Shown here piece by piece: positions 7,857-17,074 of a stretch of 64,000 nucleotides of DNA. Numbering within the stretch: position 1 is the first letter of the stretch; every line of letters begins with the position of its first letter. The notes below the pieces were generated by a model that saw only the letters and a list, made by a program, of their open reading frames with translations, was not told the DNA's origin and searched no databases. Source of the stretch: SCTD01 sp963784675 (GTDB taxonomy: Bacteria > Actinomycetota > Actinomycetes > Mycobacteriales > SCTD01); NCBI GenBank assembly GCA_963784675.1, contig CAWASE010000019.1, forward strand, positions 930,001 to 994,000, given 5' to 3'. Position numbers and translations under genes: made by a program.

Positions 7857-9034
7857 CGGACGGTGAGCGTGGCGAGGTAGGAGTCGTGGTTGCGCCTGGT
7901 CTCGCTGAGGGAGTCGCCGCCGAACTTCTCCAGCGCAGCCTCGACGAGGACGAGCGCGACCATCGCCTCCGCCACGACGCCGGCCGCCGGGACCGCGCAC
8001 ACGTCGCTGCGCTGGTGGTGTGCGGCGGCCTCGTCGCCCGTGGCGGTGTCGATGGTGCGCAGCGCCCGCGGGATGGTGCTGATCGGCTTCATAGCCGCCC
8101 GCACGCGCAGCACCTCGCCGCTGCTCATGCCGCCCTCGGTGCCGCCGAGCCGGCCGGAGGTGCGGGTGAGTCCGTCCTCGCCACGGACGATCTCGTCCAT
8201 GACCTGGCTGCCGCGCTTGCGGGCGGCGTCGAAGCCGTCGCCGATCTCGACGCCCTTGATGGCCTGGATGCCCATGAGCGCGGCGGCGAGCCGGCTGTCC
8301 AGCCGGCGGTCCCAGTGCACATGGCTGCCCAGGCCCGGCGGCAACCCGTAGGCCAGCACCTCGACGATGCCGCCGAGGGTGTCGCCCTCCTGCTTGCCGG
8401 CGTCGACCTCGTCGACCATCGCCTGCGCCGACCCGGCGTCGAACGCCCGGACCGGGCTGGCGTCGATGGTGGCGAGATCCTCCGGCATCGGCAACGGTGT
8501 GCCCGCCGGGACCGCCACCCCCCCGATGCTCACGACGTGACTGAGCACGCGGATGCCGTAGGCCTGCGCGAGCAGCGCCTTCGCGACCGCACCGAGGGCC
8601 ACCCGGGCCGCGGTCTCTCGCGCGCTGGCCCGCTCCAGCACCGGGCGGGCGTCGTCGAACGCGTACTTCTGCATGCCGACGAGATCGGCATGGCCCGGTC
8701 GCGGTCGGGTCAGCGGGGCGTTGCGGCCCAGCCCCTCGAGCTCGTCGGCCGACACCGGGTCGGCGCTCATGACGACCTGCCACTTGGGCCACTCGGTGTT
8801 CCCGATGCGGATCGCGAGCGGCCCGCCCTGGGTGCGTCCGTGCCGGACCCCCCCGAGGAACTCGACCTCGTCGCGCTCGAACTGCATCCGCGCACCGCGG
8901 CCGTGGCCCAGGCGGCGGCGGGCGAGCTCGTCGGCAACCTCGGCGGTGGTGATGCCGACCCCGGCGGGCACCCCGTCGACCACACCCATCAGGGCAGGTC
9001 CGTGCGACTCCCCTGCCGTCAGCCAGCGCATCAT
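7853..9034 (-). CDS. aroC: Chorismate synthase
   Basis: FMNH2-dependent trans-elimination of phosphate from EPSP to give chorismate, last step of the pathway. 393 residues from the tandem ATG ATG at 9029-9034 (MMRWLTAGESHGPAL). The signature GESHG, the RRLGHGRGARM motif, RPGHADLVGMQKY and the C-terminal RSDVCAVPAAGVVAEAM are present. The first gene of aroCKB; the strong hairpin at 9085-9112 separates it from the upstream pilus operon, so a promoter must lie in 9035-9085. Confidence 0.97.
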   Translation of the reverse strand: MMRWLTAGESHGPALMGVVDGVPAGVGITTAEVADELARRRLGHGRGARMQFERDEVEFLGGVRHGRTQGGPLAIRIGNTEWPKWQVVMSADPVSADELEGLGRNAPLTRPRPGHADLVGMQKYAFDDARPVLERASARETAARVALGAVAKALLAQAYGIRVLSHVVSIGGVAVPAGTPLPMPEDLATIDASPVRAFDAGSAQAMVDEVDAGKQEGDTLGGIVEVLAYGLPPGLGSHVHWDRRLDSRLAAALMGIQAIKGVEIGDGFDAARKRGSQVMDEIVRGEDGLTRTSGRLGGTEGGMSSGEVLRVRAAMKPISTIPRALRTIDTATGDEAAAHHQRSDVCAVPAAGVVAEAMVALVLVEAALEKFGGDSLSETRRNHDSYLATLTVR

Positions 9035-9084
9035 CGGTCCAGTCTCCCAGACCCCCGTGGCGACCCGCGAGGCAGGAACGCCGA

Positions 9085-9112
9085 CGGCCCCGGTCCGTGA
9101 GGACCGGGGCCG
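9085..9112. terminator. Strong hairpin between the pilM operon and aroC
   Basis: CGGCCCCGGTCC-GTGA-GGACCGGGGCCG, a perfect 12-base stem with a GTGA loop, lies 16 bases past the stop of the last pilus gene (minus strand). No T tract follows, as is usual for high-GC actinomycete terminators. Confidence 0.8.
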
Positions 9113-9128
9113 CTGGCGCGTGCGTGGA

Positions 9129-9887
9129 CTACTGGACGACGACCGTCTGGCGCTCATGCACCTCGAACGGTGAGCCGTCACCGAGCTGCAGGTTGGCGAA
9201 CCACGAGCCGGTGGCGTCCTGCTGCAGGGAGATGAGCAGCAGCTTGCCGTCCATGACGTCGCCCGGGGAGCCGGTGAGCGTCTTCCCGTCGTAACGGAAG
9301 GTGGCGACAGGCGCGGCGCCGTCCTTGCCCGGCGCGACGGCTTTGAGCGCGACCGTGCTCTGGGCGGGGGCGGGCGACGCTGCCGGTGCCGGCGCCGCTG
9401 CCGGCGGTGCCGGCGCTGTCGTCCCGCCGGACGTGGGCGTCGTCGAGCCCCCGCCGGACGTCGTCGGCGTGCTGTCGGTGACGACGATGACGGGTGTGGT
9501 CGTGGTGGGTTGCACGATCACCGGCGTCGTGGCCGTCGGCGCAGTGACGACGGGTGCGGTCGTGCCGGTCCCGCCTCCGCCGCTGGAGACCACCGGCGCG
9601 ACGTAGAGCGCCTTGAAGGGGTTGCGTCCGAGGGCCAGGGTCGAGACCACCGGCAGGACCACGGGGCCGGGGCTCGCCGACACGGTCGCCACCGGCCGGC
9701 TGCGCGCCGGCACGGCGAACGACTCCTCCGTCGGGTCGCCGCTGCCACCCAGGACGAAGTAGGCGCCGGCAGCCAGTGCCACGGCGCCCACCACACCCAG
9801 CACGATCAGGTTGCGGCGGTTGCTGGCGGCGGGCTCCTCGACGGGAGCCTCGTCCAGGGCGGTGCCGAAGGGGAACGGTTCGGTCAT
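9129..9887 (-). CDS. PilP-position inner-membrane protein of the pilus alignment complex
   Basis: 252 residues: short cytoplasmic N-terminus, one membrane span (LIVLGVVGAVALAAGAYFVL, about 27-46), a RNPFKAL segment reminiscent of the (R)DPF motif of PilP, a Thr/Pro/Gly-rich linker (about 95-175) and a small C-terminal domain (VALKAVAPGKDG through FEVHERQTVVV) that looks like a beta-rich PilP fold. It follows pilM-pilN-pilO in the position of pilP. There is no lipobox and no secretin gene in the window, in keeping with a monoderm pilus machine. Function is inferred from position; sequence similarity to PilP is weak. Confidence 0.6.
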   Translation of the reverse strand: MTEPFPFGTALDEAPVEEPAASNRRNLIVLGVVGAVALAAGAYFVLGGSGDPTEESFAVPARSRPVATVSASPGPVVLPVVSTLALGRNPFKALYVAPVVSSGGGGTGTTAPVVTAPTATTPVIVQPTTTTPVIVVTDSTPTTSGGGSTTPTSGGTTAPAPPAAAPAPAASPAPAQSTVALKAVAPGKDGAAPVATFRYDGKTLTGSPGDVMDGKLLLISLQQDATGSWFANLQLGDGSPFEVHERQTVVVQ

Positions 9888-9896
9888 GGTCGTCTC

Positions 9897-10610
9897 CTAC
9901 TTCGCCGGGGCGGCGGACGGCGCGACCACGGCAGTGGCAACGGGACGGCCGGCGGCCAGGAAGACCTCACCGGTGATGGTCGAGGTCAGGCTGCGACCGT
10001 CGTCGGCTGAGGCGCCGGTCGTCTTGCTCGTCGGGCTGCTGCCCGGCGCCAGCGTCAGGTTCGCCACCCGCAGGGAGCGCGGCAGGTCCTCCAGGTTCGC
10101 CAGGAACTGCTCGACCTCGAAGTAGTCGCCGACCACGTTGATCGCCAGCGGGATGGTCATGAGCTGCCCGGCCGTGCTGACAGGGGCCGCGGCCACGGCG
10201 GCTGCGGCGACGGTGCCGTCCGCGTTGGGCTCCGGCGCGGCCACGACGGCTGCAGGCGCGGCCGCGACGGCGGCGACCGGAGCGCCAGGGGCGACGGAGA
10301 CGAACTCCACCCCGGCGGAGGTGCTGGCCACCGTCAGTGCGCGGATGAGCGCCGGCAGGCCGGGATTGTCCGGGATCTTGGCAGCCACGGCCGCCAGCTC
10401 GGCCTGCTTCTTCGGCAGGTCCTTGGCCTGGGCCTTGAGCACCTGGAGCTGAGTCTCCAGGGCGGCGTTGGCGACGTCCTGCGACTCGGCCTGGGCGCGC
10501 AGATCGGCGGCCTCGGACCGCTTGGGCGACACGAGCAGGAACCAGCCCGCCGCCAGGATCGCGATCGCGCCGACGACGGTCAGCGCGACCCACTGCTGCA
10601 GCTTGTCCAT
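9897..10610 (-). CDS. pilO: Type IV pilus assembly protein PilO
   Basis: Inner-membrane component that dimerises with PilN and links PilM to the external part of the machine. 237 residues: N-terminal membrane span (about 8-27), coiled coil (RSEAADLRAQAESQDVANAALETQ region, about 32-70), then the ferredoxin-like periplasmic-type domain with an Ala-rich insert (about 120-150). The phrase LPKKQAELAAVAAKIPDNPGLPALIRAL is typical of PilO. The ATG is two bases from the pilN stop. Confidence 0.87.
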   Translation of the reverse strand: MDKLQQWVALTVVGAIAILAAGWFLLVSPKRSEAADLRAQAESQDVANAALETQLQVLKAQAKDLPKKQAELAAVAAKIPDNPGLPALIRALTVASTSAGVEFVSVAPGAPVAAVAAAPAAVVAAPEPNADGTVAAAAVAAAPVSTAGQLMTIPLAINVVGDYFEVEQFLANLEDLPRSLRVANLTLAPGSSPTSKTTGASADDGRSLTSTITGEVFLAAGRPVATAVVAPSAAPAK

Positions 10611-10611
10611 G

Positions 10612-11301
10612 TCAGCCTCCGGCCGGGGTGGTGTAGCGACCCGAGAGCGCGTCGTTGGTCAGGGTCACGGTGCTGTCAAAGCTCACCGTCGTGCGGGTGC
10701 CGACGAGAGCCTCGGTCGAGTTCGTGAAGTAGGGGTTGGCGTAGCCCTTCTGACCGGCCAGCGACTCCAGCCACACGGCGACGTCGTCGTGCGCGAACCC
10801 CGTGCCGCTGAAGGTCACGGTGCCCACGCCGGGGTCGACGCCCGGCGCCGCAGTTCCGGCAACGACCGGCGCCGTCTGGCTGAAGGTGACGTTCTTGACC
10901 CAGACGTTCTCGGGGACCGTCAGGCTCAGGTCGTTGAGGAACTGGGAGTAGCGGACCTCCTGGCCCATGGCCTGGGTGAGCATGGCCTGCGCGGCCGCCG
11001 CCCTGGCGTAGACCGCCTGGACGTCGGCGTACTTCGCCGACTCGGCCTGCAGAGCGGTCCCCCGGGCGGTGGAGGACTCGACGTCGCTGTTGGCGCTGGC
11101 GACGGCGCCGGCCGCGGCCACCACCAGTGCAGCGACGATGCCGGTCGCGACGAGCAGGCCACCGCCGAGGCCGTACTGGATGCGCCGGAAGCGCACCGTC
11201 TCGGCGATCTCCGGCGGCAGCAGGTTGACGCGGGGCAACACAGGCAGGCCGGTACCGACCGGCTGCTTGGTCTGCTCGACGTGCTCGGACAGGACGCTCA
11301 C
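10612..11301 (-). CDS. pilN: Type IV pilus assembly protein PilN
   Basis: 229 residues. The N-terminus carries the conserved PilM-binding peptide RVNLLPPEI, followed by one membrane span (about 40-65), a coiled coil and a ferredoxin-like domain (LNDLSLTVPENVWVKNVTFSQ). GTG start (11299-11301) overlaps the pilM stop by four bases. Part of the pilM-N-O-P-position unit. Confidence 0.9.
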   Translation of the reverse strand: MSVLSEHVEQTKQPVGTGLPVLPRVNLLPPEIAETVRFRRIQYGLGGGLLVATGIVAALVVAAAGAVASANSDVESSTARGTALQAESAKYADVQAVYARAAAAQAMLTQAMGQEVRYSQFLNDLSLTVPENVWVKNVTFSQTAPVVAGTAAPGVDPGVGTVTFSGTGFAHDDVAVWLESLAGQKGYANPYFTNSTEALVGTRTTVSFDSTVTLTNDALSGRYTTPAGG

Positions 11302-12359
11302 GACGCCACCCCCAGGGCGAGGCCGACCGGCACGCTGACCATGGGCTCGATGTACTCGAGCTGCTCCGCGGTCAGGCCGGTCTTGCCGATGTTCAGGACG
11401 GACATGGGACGAGCCACCTCCACGGGAAGGCGGGTCGCGGCGGAGAGGCGGTCCACCAAGCCGGTGAGGCGCGAACCGCCACCGGAGAGCACGATGCGGC
11501 CGATGCGCGCTGCGGTCGGCTGCGACATGTAGTAGTCCAGCGAACCGCGCACCTCCTCGACGAAGGCGCTGCCCGTGGCTTCGATGGCGCGGTTGGCCGG
11601 ATGGCCTTCGGCGCTGCCCGCCACGGCAGCCAGGCCGGTGGTCTGCTTGACCGACTCTGCCTGGTCGGCGCCGACTCCGAGGCGCTCGGCGACGGCGTCG
11701 GTGATGTCCGCGCCGCCCATGAGCAGGATGCGCACGAAGCGCGGGACGCCGCCCTGGTGGACCACGATGTTGGTGACGCTGGCGCCGATGTCGATCAGCG
11801 CCTCGCCCTCGGTGGAGAAGCTGGGACCGCCGCTGACCTGGCTGCGCAGCACGGCGAAGGAGGTGAGGTCGACCATCGTCGGGGTGAGCCCGGCGCGGGT
11901 GACGGCGTCGACGGCGCTGCCCACCATGTCGCGTGCGGCGGCGACGAGCAGCACGCGGAGCATCCGGCCGCCGGCGTCGTTCGTGAACTCCTCCAGCGGG
12001 TGGAAGTCCAGGATCGCATGGTCGACCGGCATCGGGATGAAGTCCTCGACCTGGAAGGCGAGACTTTGCCGCAGCTCCTTGAGCGGCAGCCACGGGAGGT
12101 CGACCTGGCGCACGACAACCTTCTGGTTGGCCACGCCGACGACGACCTTCTTGGTGCTGAACTTCGCCTGCGCCCACAGCTGCTTGATGGCCGCTGCCAC
12201 GGTCTCCGCATCGATCACCTCGCCGTCACGGACGGCGCCCGCGGGCAGGGCGACCTGTCCGAAGCGTTCCAGGGTCGAGGACCCCTTGCCCATGCTGAGC
12301 TCGGCGGCGCGTACGCCGGAGGTCCCGATGTCGAGACCCACCACTGGTCGTCCTGCCAC
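11298..12359 (-). CDS. pilM: Type IV pilus assembly ATPase-like protein PilM
   Basis: Actin/FtsA-fold cytoplasmic protein that binds the PilN N-terminus and couples it to the motor. 353 residues. Phosphate-binding VGLDIGTSGVRAAEL, second phosphate loop ALIDIGASVTNIVV, and adenosine loop RIVLSGGGSRLTGL are visible. The GTG start at 12357-12359 is chosen because AGGGGAA lies 8 bases upstream and residue 1 directly precedes the family N-terminus; the frame runs further upstream without homology. A FliA-like promoter lies at 12431-12459. Confidence 0.92.
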   Translation of the reverse strand: MAGRPVVGLDIGTSGVRAAELSMGKGSSTLERFGQVALPAGAVRDGEVIDAETVAAAIKQLWAQAKFSTKKVVVGVANQKVVVRQVDLPWLPLKELRQSLAFQVEDFIPMPVDHAILDFHPLEEFTNDAGGRMLRVLLVAAARDMVGSAVDAVTRAGLTPTMVDLTSFAVLRSQVSGGPSFSTEGEALIDIGASVTNIVVHQGGVPRFVRILLMGGADITDAVAERLGVGADQAESVKQTTGLAAVAGSAEGHPANRAIEATGSAFVEEVRGSLDYYMSQPTAARIGRIVLSGGGSRLTGLVDRLSAATRLPVEVARPMSVLNIGKTGLTAEQLEYIEPMVSVPVGLALGVAS

Positions 12360-12430
12360 GTCTGTTCCCCTCGGGCGACGGCCAACTGGCCGATGAGGTA
12401 CCGGGGGTCCTCCCGCCGGTGTCAGACAAC

Positions 12431-12459
12431 CCATCGGCGGGTAGACGTAGTGGCTTGAG
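12431..12459 (-). promoter_or_regulatory. FliA-like promoter of the pilM operon
   Basis: Minus strand CTCAAG (12454-12459), 15-base spacer, GCCGATGG (12431-12438), about 72 bases upstream of the pilM start. It is the closest match in the window to the sigma-28 -10 GCCGATAA. The same pattern precedes the roadblock operon, pilB, pilT and all three pilins. Confidence 0.7.
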
Positions 12460-12477
12460 CACGAGCAGTGCCGGAGT

Positions 12478-12495
12478 CTGCGCCGTACGGCGCAG
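12478..12495. terminator. 18-base perfect palindrome after pilD
   Basis: CTGCGCCG-TACGGCGCAG is perfectly self-complementary and lies 9 bases past the pilD stop and just upstream of the pilM promoter. Probably the terminator of the minor-pilin/pilD unit; a protein-binding site is an alternative. Confidence 0.5.
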
Positions 12496-12503
12496 TCCCG
12501 GGC

Positions 12504-13286
12504 TCAGACGCCCGTCGCGGACAGATAGGCGTCGAACAACGGCTGCCCGACGATGATGGCGAACAGGGCACCCATCAGCATGAACGGCCCGAACGGAACA
12601 GCGGTCTTTCGTCCACCGCGCCTGAACGCGATCAGGGCGATGCCGAAGGCACCGCCGAGCAAGAACCCGGCAAACAGGCCCACCGCCCAGGCGCCCCACC
12701 CGATCCAGCCCAGGTAGAGGCCGAGCACTCCGGACAGCTTGACGTCACCGAACCCCATCCCTGCGGGATAGGCGAAGCACAGCGCGAAATACAGGCCGAA
12801 CAGTGCCGATCCTCCCAGCAGGGCGCGGAGGAAGTCGCCGGAGTCACTGTCGAGCAGGGCCGCCCCGCCGAGCAGGACCACGGCCACCGGATAGCTGGGC
12901 AGCGTCAGCGCGTCCGGCAGCCGCTTGCAGTCCAGATCGATGAGCGCGAGCGCCAGCCCGACGGCAGCCAGGTACAGGTAGGCCGGCAGGACCGGATCTG
13001 CGCCGAAGCGCAGCGCCATGACGACGAACAGCAGTCCGCAACCGAGCTCCACAAGCGGGTAGCGAGAACTGATCGGCTCGCTGCAGTCGCGGCACCTGCC
13101 CTTGAGCAGAAGCCACCCGGCCACCGGGAGGTTGTCCCGCGGCCGGATGGGTGTCTCGCAGCGTGGGCAGGCCGACGGCGGGCTGACGACGGACTCGCCC
13201 CTCGGTACGCGCCAGACGACGACGTTGAGGAAGGAGCCGATGGCCAGGCCGAGGAGCCCACACAGCCCCGCGAGCAGAGTCGTCAT
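12504..13286 (-). CDS. pilD: Prepilin peptidase / N-methyltransferase
   Basis: Membrane aspartyl protease that cleaves class III signal peptides of prepilins at G|F/V and methylates the new N-terminus. 260 residues, about 7-8 membrane spans. N-terminal GSFLNVVVWRVPRGES, the zinc tetracysteine CPRCETPI...CRDC, and both catalytic aspartates (LIDLDCKRLPD and GFGDVKL) are visible. It follows the minor pilins by 22 bases. In Mycobacterium a lone pilD-like gene stands between aroE and aroC, the same neighbourhood. Confidence 0.95.
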   Translation of the reverse strand: MTTLLAGLCGLLGLAIGSFLNVVVWRVPRGESVVSPPSACPRCETPIRPRDNLPVAGWLLLKGRCRDCSEPISSRYPLVELGCGLLFVVMALRFGADPVLPAYLYLAAVGLALALIDLDCKRLPDALTLPSYPVAVVLLGGAALLDSDSGDFLRALLGGSALFGLYFALCFAYPAGMGFGDVKLSGVLGLYLGWIGWGAWAVGLFAGFLLGGAFGIALIAFRRGGRKTAVPFGPFMLMGALFAIIVGQPLFDAYLSATGV

Positions 13287-13308
13287 GTCCGCTGTCTAGC
13301 AGGCACGC

Positions 13309-14787
13309 TCAACCCGCGTACTCCAGCCAGAGGGTGTTGTTGATGACGTCGGTAAACGGCGCCTGAGCGTTGGGATCGTAGTAGATCGACGGATTCTTGA
13401 TCGAGTTCTGCGACACGGGCGACCCCGTGGCCGGGTTGCACTGACCGACGGCAATGACCACCCCGTAGGCGCCGTTGGAGCTGGTGGACATCTCGATCTG
13501 GTCTCCGGCGATGAAGAAGCCACTGACGACGGTGCCACCGCTGGCGCTGCCCGCCTGGTAGTTGGACGTCGTGGTCAAGTCCTGATCCGCCACCAGCCAC
13601 GTGTTGGCGACACTCGGCGCCAGGACGTCCGTCGACCCCCACTCGATGTTGCCGCCGACCTTGTTGCAGGCCGAGCTCACCGAGCTCGCGAGGACGGTCA
13701 GGTTGGGGACCGCGGAGCCGCTGTTGCTGGCTGGGTTGGTGACATTCCCCTGGTGCACGTAGTAGGTACCTGAATAGCCGTTCTGCTTGATCGCACTTCC
13801 TCCGGACCAGACGGGCACCGTGCCACTTCCGTTGAAGCTCCAACCTCGGTAGCTGCCACTGGCGGCAACGTTGGCAAGGATGGACCCGACGCAGGGTGAA
13901 GCGCCGTTCGCCGTGCGCACGGTTCCGTCCGGGCACAGGTCGTACCAGCCGCCGGGCGGGTTCGTGAGGTGTTGGCTGCCCCAGATCGCGACGGCCCCCT
14001 GGAAGGGCACGTTCTGCTTCGCCTGCCCCGAGACGTTCCCACCGGCATTTGCGAAGAACTTGTTGCTGCTCGCCGATGGGCCGGCAGCGCTCTGCGTCAC
14101 CGGACCGAAGACCTGCGGGTTGCCGCTGCTGACGGTGAGGACGCCGTTGGTGTGCACGGCTGCCAATGCGGGGCTGTTCGGCGGGGCCGAGGTGACGGTC
14201 GTGCTGCTGTCCAAGCTCAGATCCCCGCCGGTGAGAATGGCGAACGAGGGCGAGTACGGCGTGAACAGGTACTCAGCCTTGATCAACCGCCGCTTCACCT
14301 CGGCGGCGCCGCGTTGCGGTGACCAGCCGAGCGAGTACACCACCTGTCGGCCGGTGGGCTTGAGCATGACGTACTGACCACCGGTCCCGGTTCGCAGGCA
14401 GCCCGGGGTGGAGGCCAGCGTCTCCAGCTTTTCGCGAGCCCAGGCGCGCTCCTCGTCCGGCGTCGGCTGGCTTGCGAAGGGCCAGGCGACGGCCGCGCCG
14501 ACACACGCCTCTCCGGGGTCGGCAGGTGCCGGCACCGTGTAGGAATCGGCCCCGCTCAAGACGTAGCGGCGCTGGGCGCGAGACAGGGTCACATCGATGC
14601 CGCCGTCGGCCACCGACAGGGCGCTCTCAAAGTTCACGTGCTGCCGGCTGGACTGCAGAGATCGCAGGGCCGCGGTGGTGGACACGATCATCAGCCCGGT
14701 CAGGATGCCGGCCATCCCCAGGACCAGGACCAGCCCCAGCCCGTCGTCGCCCTGTGCGGTCCGGTGCAACCTGCTCTGCATGGTCAT
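13309..14787 (-). CDS. PilX-like minor pilus protein, large secreted domain
   Basis: 492 residues. N-terminal DDGLGLVLVLGMAGILTGLMIV is a PilX-type hydrophobic alpha1-N preceded by a short basic leader; the Glu5 usual in pilins is missing, so processing by PilD is uncertain. Residues about 45-75 (HVNFESALSVADGGID) match the PilX N-terminal domain. The rest (about 180-490) is Ser/Thr/Gly/Asn-rich and beta-strand rich with four or more cysteines, like an extracellular adhesive or beta-helix domain. TGATG overlap with the preceding minor pilin. A tip-adhesin role is inference. Confidence 0.72.
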   Translation of the reverse strand: MTMQSRLHRTAQGDDGLGLVLVLGMAGILTGLMIVSTTAALRSLQSSRQHVNFESALSVADGGIDVTLSRAQRRYVLSGADSYTVPAPADPGEACVGAAVAWPFASQPTPDEERAWAREKLETLASTPGCLRTGTGGQYVMLKPTGRQVVYSLGWSPQRGAAEVKRRLIKAEYLFTPYSPSFAILTGGDLSLDSSTTVTSAPPNSPALAAVHTNGVLTVSSGNPQVFGPVTQSAAGPSASSNKFFANAGGNVSGQAKQNVPFQGAVAIWGSQHLTNPPGGWYDLCPDGTVRTANGASPCVGSILANVAASGSYRGWSFNGSGTVPVWSGGSAIKQNGYSGTYYVHQGNVTNPASNSGSAVPNLTVLASSVSSACNKVGGNIEWGSTDVLAPSVANTWLVADQDLTTTSNYQAGSASGGTVVSGFFIAGDQIEMSTSSNGAYGVVIAVGQCNPATGSPVSQNSIKNPSIYYDPNAQAPFTDVINNTLWLEYAG

Positions 14788-15398
14788 CAGCTCACGTTCC
14801 TCAGGCGCCCAGTGAAGGCCACGGTCTTGTTGGACGTTCCGGCTTTGGTGTTCGAGTCGTAGGTCATGTTCACGTTCACGAGGCGCGTGTGCGCGACTCC
14901 AGGGCCTGGCGCCGTAGAGACGGGCGCCAGGTCGTAGCCGAAGGCGACCTGCACGACGATGGTGCGGGCCTGAACCACTCCCGACGCTGTGCCGACCGTG
15001 CGCAGCAGGTCGAACTGATTAGGGCGCGTGCTGGCGACCAGGCTCCAGGTGACGGTCTCGGCCGCTTGCTGCACGTAGTCGGAGTTGTAGTCGATCCAGA
15101 GCTGTAGGTGAAAGATGCAGCTGGGGTCCGAGGCTGCCAGCGCGGCTGGGGTACCAGTCGGGTTGCAGACGACCGAGCGCGCCTCTCGGATGTCTCGACC
15201 GAGGCGTTCGGCCGCGATGCGGACGTCAGCCAGACCGGTCGTCTGGTCTTCCACGATGCGAACCACCTTGTGGCTGTCGATGACTGCTCTGGTGACCAGG
15301 GTGCTGACGACGCCTAGAAGCAGCATGACGATGAGGGTCTCGACGAGGGTCACCCCGGAGTCGGAGCGGCGGCCCTTGGGCCCGCGAAGACAACGCAT
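14787..15398 (-). CDS. Minor pilin (PilW/PilJ type)
   Basis: 203 residues with a class III signal peptide: basic leader RRSDSG, cleavage after Gly, then VTLVETLIVMLLLGVVSTL with Glu at position 5 of the mature protein. A helical stalk (IVEDQTTGLADVRIAAERLGRDIREA) and a beta-rich globular domain follow. Two cysteines could form a disulfide. It overlaps the next gene by one base (TGATG), so translation is coupled. Confidence 0.85.
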   Translation of the reverse strand: MRCLRGPKGRRSDSGVTLVETLIVMLLLGVVSTLVTRAVIDSHKVVRIVEDQTTGLADVRIAAERLGRDIREARSVVCNPTGTPAALAASDPSCIFHLQLWIDYNSDYVQQAAETVTWSLVASTRPNQFDLLRTVGTASGVVQARTIVVQVAFGYDLAPVSTAPGPGVAHTRLVNVNMTYDSNTKAGTSNKTVAFTGRLRNVS

Positions 15399-15399
15399 G

Positions 15400-17067
15400 T
15401 CAGCCCAGTCCGCTCTTGTAGGGGAGATTCAGCTCGCTTGCGTAGGCCGAGGTGCCGTAGCCGAACACCATGGGCACCGCGTTCAACAGGCGGACGGAGA
15501 CGCGGATCTGCTCATTGGCCAGCACCTTCTGGCCATTGCCACCGATGGTCGGCAGGCTCAGGCTGAACGGACGCATGCCGGTGCAGCCCCAGCCCGCCGA
15601 TGCTGTGTAGTCCAGAGTCCCGAGCGTCTGCTGCGCGGCGCCGGCGCTGTTCAGCCGTTCGATGACCACGCGGACACTGGGCTTGTCCGTGGTCAGCCCT
15701 GAGGCCGGCCGGGCCCAGAGGGTAACGGCACCCTGCCCCTTCAGGACGGAGGTTGCCGGCATGACGTAGGTCCAGCTGAGCAACTGGTTGGCTCCCGGAC
15801 CGGTCCCGAACTGCAGGTATCTCCCAGCCGCAGAGTGCAGGTCGGTGGAGTAGTTGTAGAGACTGCCGGCCATCAAGGCGGCTCCGGAGTCGCGGGCCAC
15901 GGGCTGGTTGATCCCGGCGACCGTGTCGCCCGGCTGAAGGTAGTTCTGCAACAGGTAGCGGACCAGCGTGCCACCTGGCGCGCTGGTGGTTGCTGCGCCG
16001 GTCAGCGTGGCGCAGGAAGCCGGCGGCTGCGTCGGTGCCGAGGGCGTGGGGCTCGCGCTGGGACTCGGCGCGGTTGACGCGCCCGGCGACGGGCTTGGGG
16101 TCGCGGTGCCGCCGCATGGGGTCGCCACGACCGTCGTCGTCACCGTCAGCTCTTGAAAGTAGGAGGGCTGCGCAGCCGACGTTGCTCGGAAAGTACTCGT
16201 CACGGTGTATGGCGCAGGCGTGGCCGGCAAGGTCCGAACCGCGAGGAATCGCAGCGCAGAGGTGGGCTCGATGAGGCCGGTCGACGCTGCACCGCCGACA
16301 ACAGGCAGCGGTTGGTCCTCGCCGGCCACAAAAGCGGCATCGTCGTCTTCGTCGGCGTAGAACGTCCAAGCCGGGGTGACCGACGTTGCAGTCAAGCGCC
16401 ACGCGTCCCTAGCGCCGTTGTTCTTCAAGTTGAACGCGTAGACCACTTCACTACCTGGATTGCGACACTGCGTCGGCGTGGCGGCGTTGGTGAACTTGAA
16501 GTCCGGCAGAGGGAGTCCGCGCTTGGTATCAGCAACCAGCGTGCTGTAGGTACGCGTCCGGGCCTTGCCGAGGCCGTTCCACGACACCACCACCGTGAGC
16601 CGCTTGTACGTGGCCCCGGACGCATCCGCAGGCGCCGTGACGTAGCGGCGAACTGTGAAGGTTCCGCCGTTCTGCATGACGGCCGACTGGTGAGGGTTGA
16701 GTCCCCCGGTGGCACCGGGCGAAGCGAGCGGCTCCACCCCCGGGCCACTGGTGCTGTCGTTCGTCGGGTTGTAGCAGAGACAGCCGGCCAGCGTCGGCGT
16801 CCGCGCGGCCTCTCCAACGTTCAGGTCCGAAGTACGCAAGGTGAGTTGGGAGTAGGTCAAGGCTCGTGCCTCCTCTACAGCTCTATTGAGCACGTCTCCT
16901 GCCTGCTGGTTCTGCTGTGACAGCAGCGCCGACTTCGTGCCTCCGATCAAGGCGAAGGCCAGGGCGGTGAAGACGGCCGTCGCAATAGCCAGCGCCACGA
17001 CGGCCTCGATCAGGCTGAAACCCGCATCGTCGGCCCCAGCGCCTGACCGCGACTTGTGCATATGCAT
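15400..17067 (-). CDS. Large minor pilin (PilV-like) with Pro/Ser linker and C-terminal domain
   Basis: 555 residues. Class III signal peptide: GADDAG|FSLIEAVVALAIA with Glu5. The stalk and first globular part run to about 200; a middle beta-sandwich-like domain (about 200-310) resembles repeated surface-protein folds; a TPSPSPGASTAPSPSASP linker (about 325-350) joins a C-terminal domain (about 360-555). It is far larger than normal PilV and may present a ligand-binding module at the pilus tip (inference). ATG ATG-type start (MHMHK) with GAGAGG 7 bases upstream. Confidence 0.78.
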   Translation of the reverse strand: MHMHKSRSGAGADDAGFSLIEAVVALAIATAVFTALAFALIGGTKSALLSQQNQQAGDVLNRAVEEARALTYSQLTLRTSDLNVGEAARTPTLAGCLCYNPTNDSTSGPGVEPLASPGATGGLNPHQSAVMQNGGTFTVRRYVTAPADASGATYKRLTVVVSWNGLGKARTRTYSTLVADTKRGLPLPDFKFTNAATPTQCRNPGSEVVYAFNLKNNGARDAWRLTATSVTPAWTFYADEDDDAAFVAGEDQPLPVVGGAASTGLIEPTSALRFLAVRTLPATPAPYTVTSTFRATSAAQPSYFQELTVTTTVVATPCGGTATPSPSPGASTAPSPSASPTPSAPTQPPASCATLTGAATTSAPGGTLVRYLLQNYLQPGDTVAGINQPVARDSGAALMAGSLYNYSTDLHSAAGRYLQFGTGPGANQLLSWTYVMPATSVLKGQGAVTLWARPASGLTTDKPSVRVVIERLNSAGAAQQTLGTLDYTASAGWGCTGMRPFSLSLPTIGGNGQKVLANEQIRVSVRLLNAVPMVFGYGTSAYASELNLPYKSGLG

Positions 17068-17074
17068 GGTGAAC

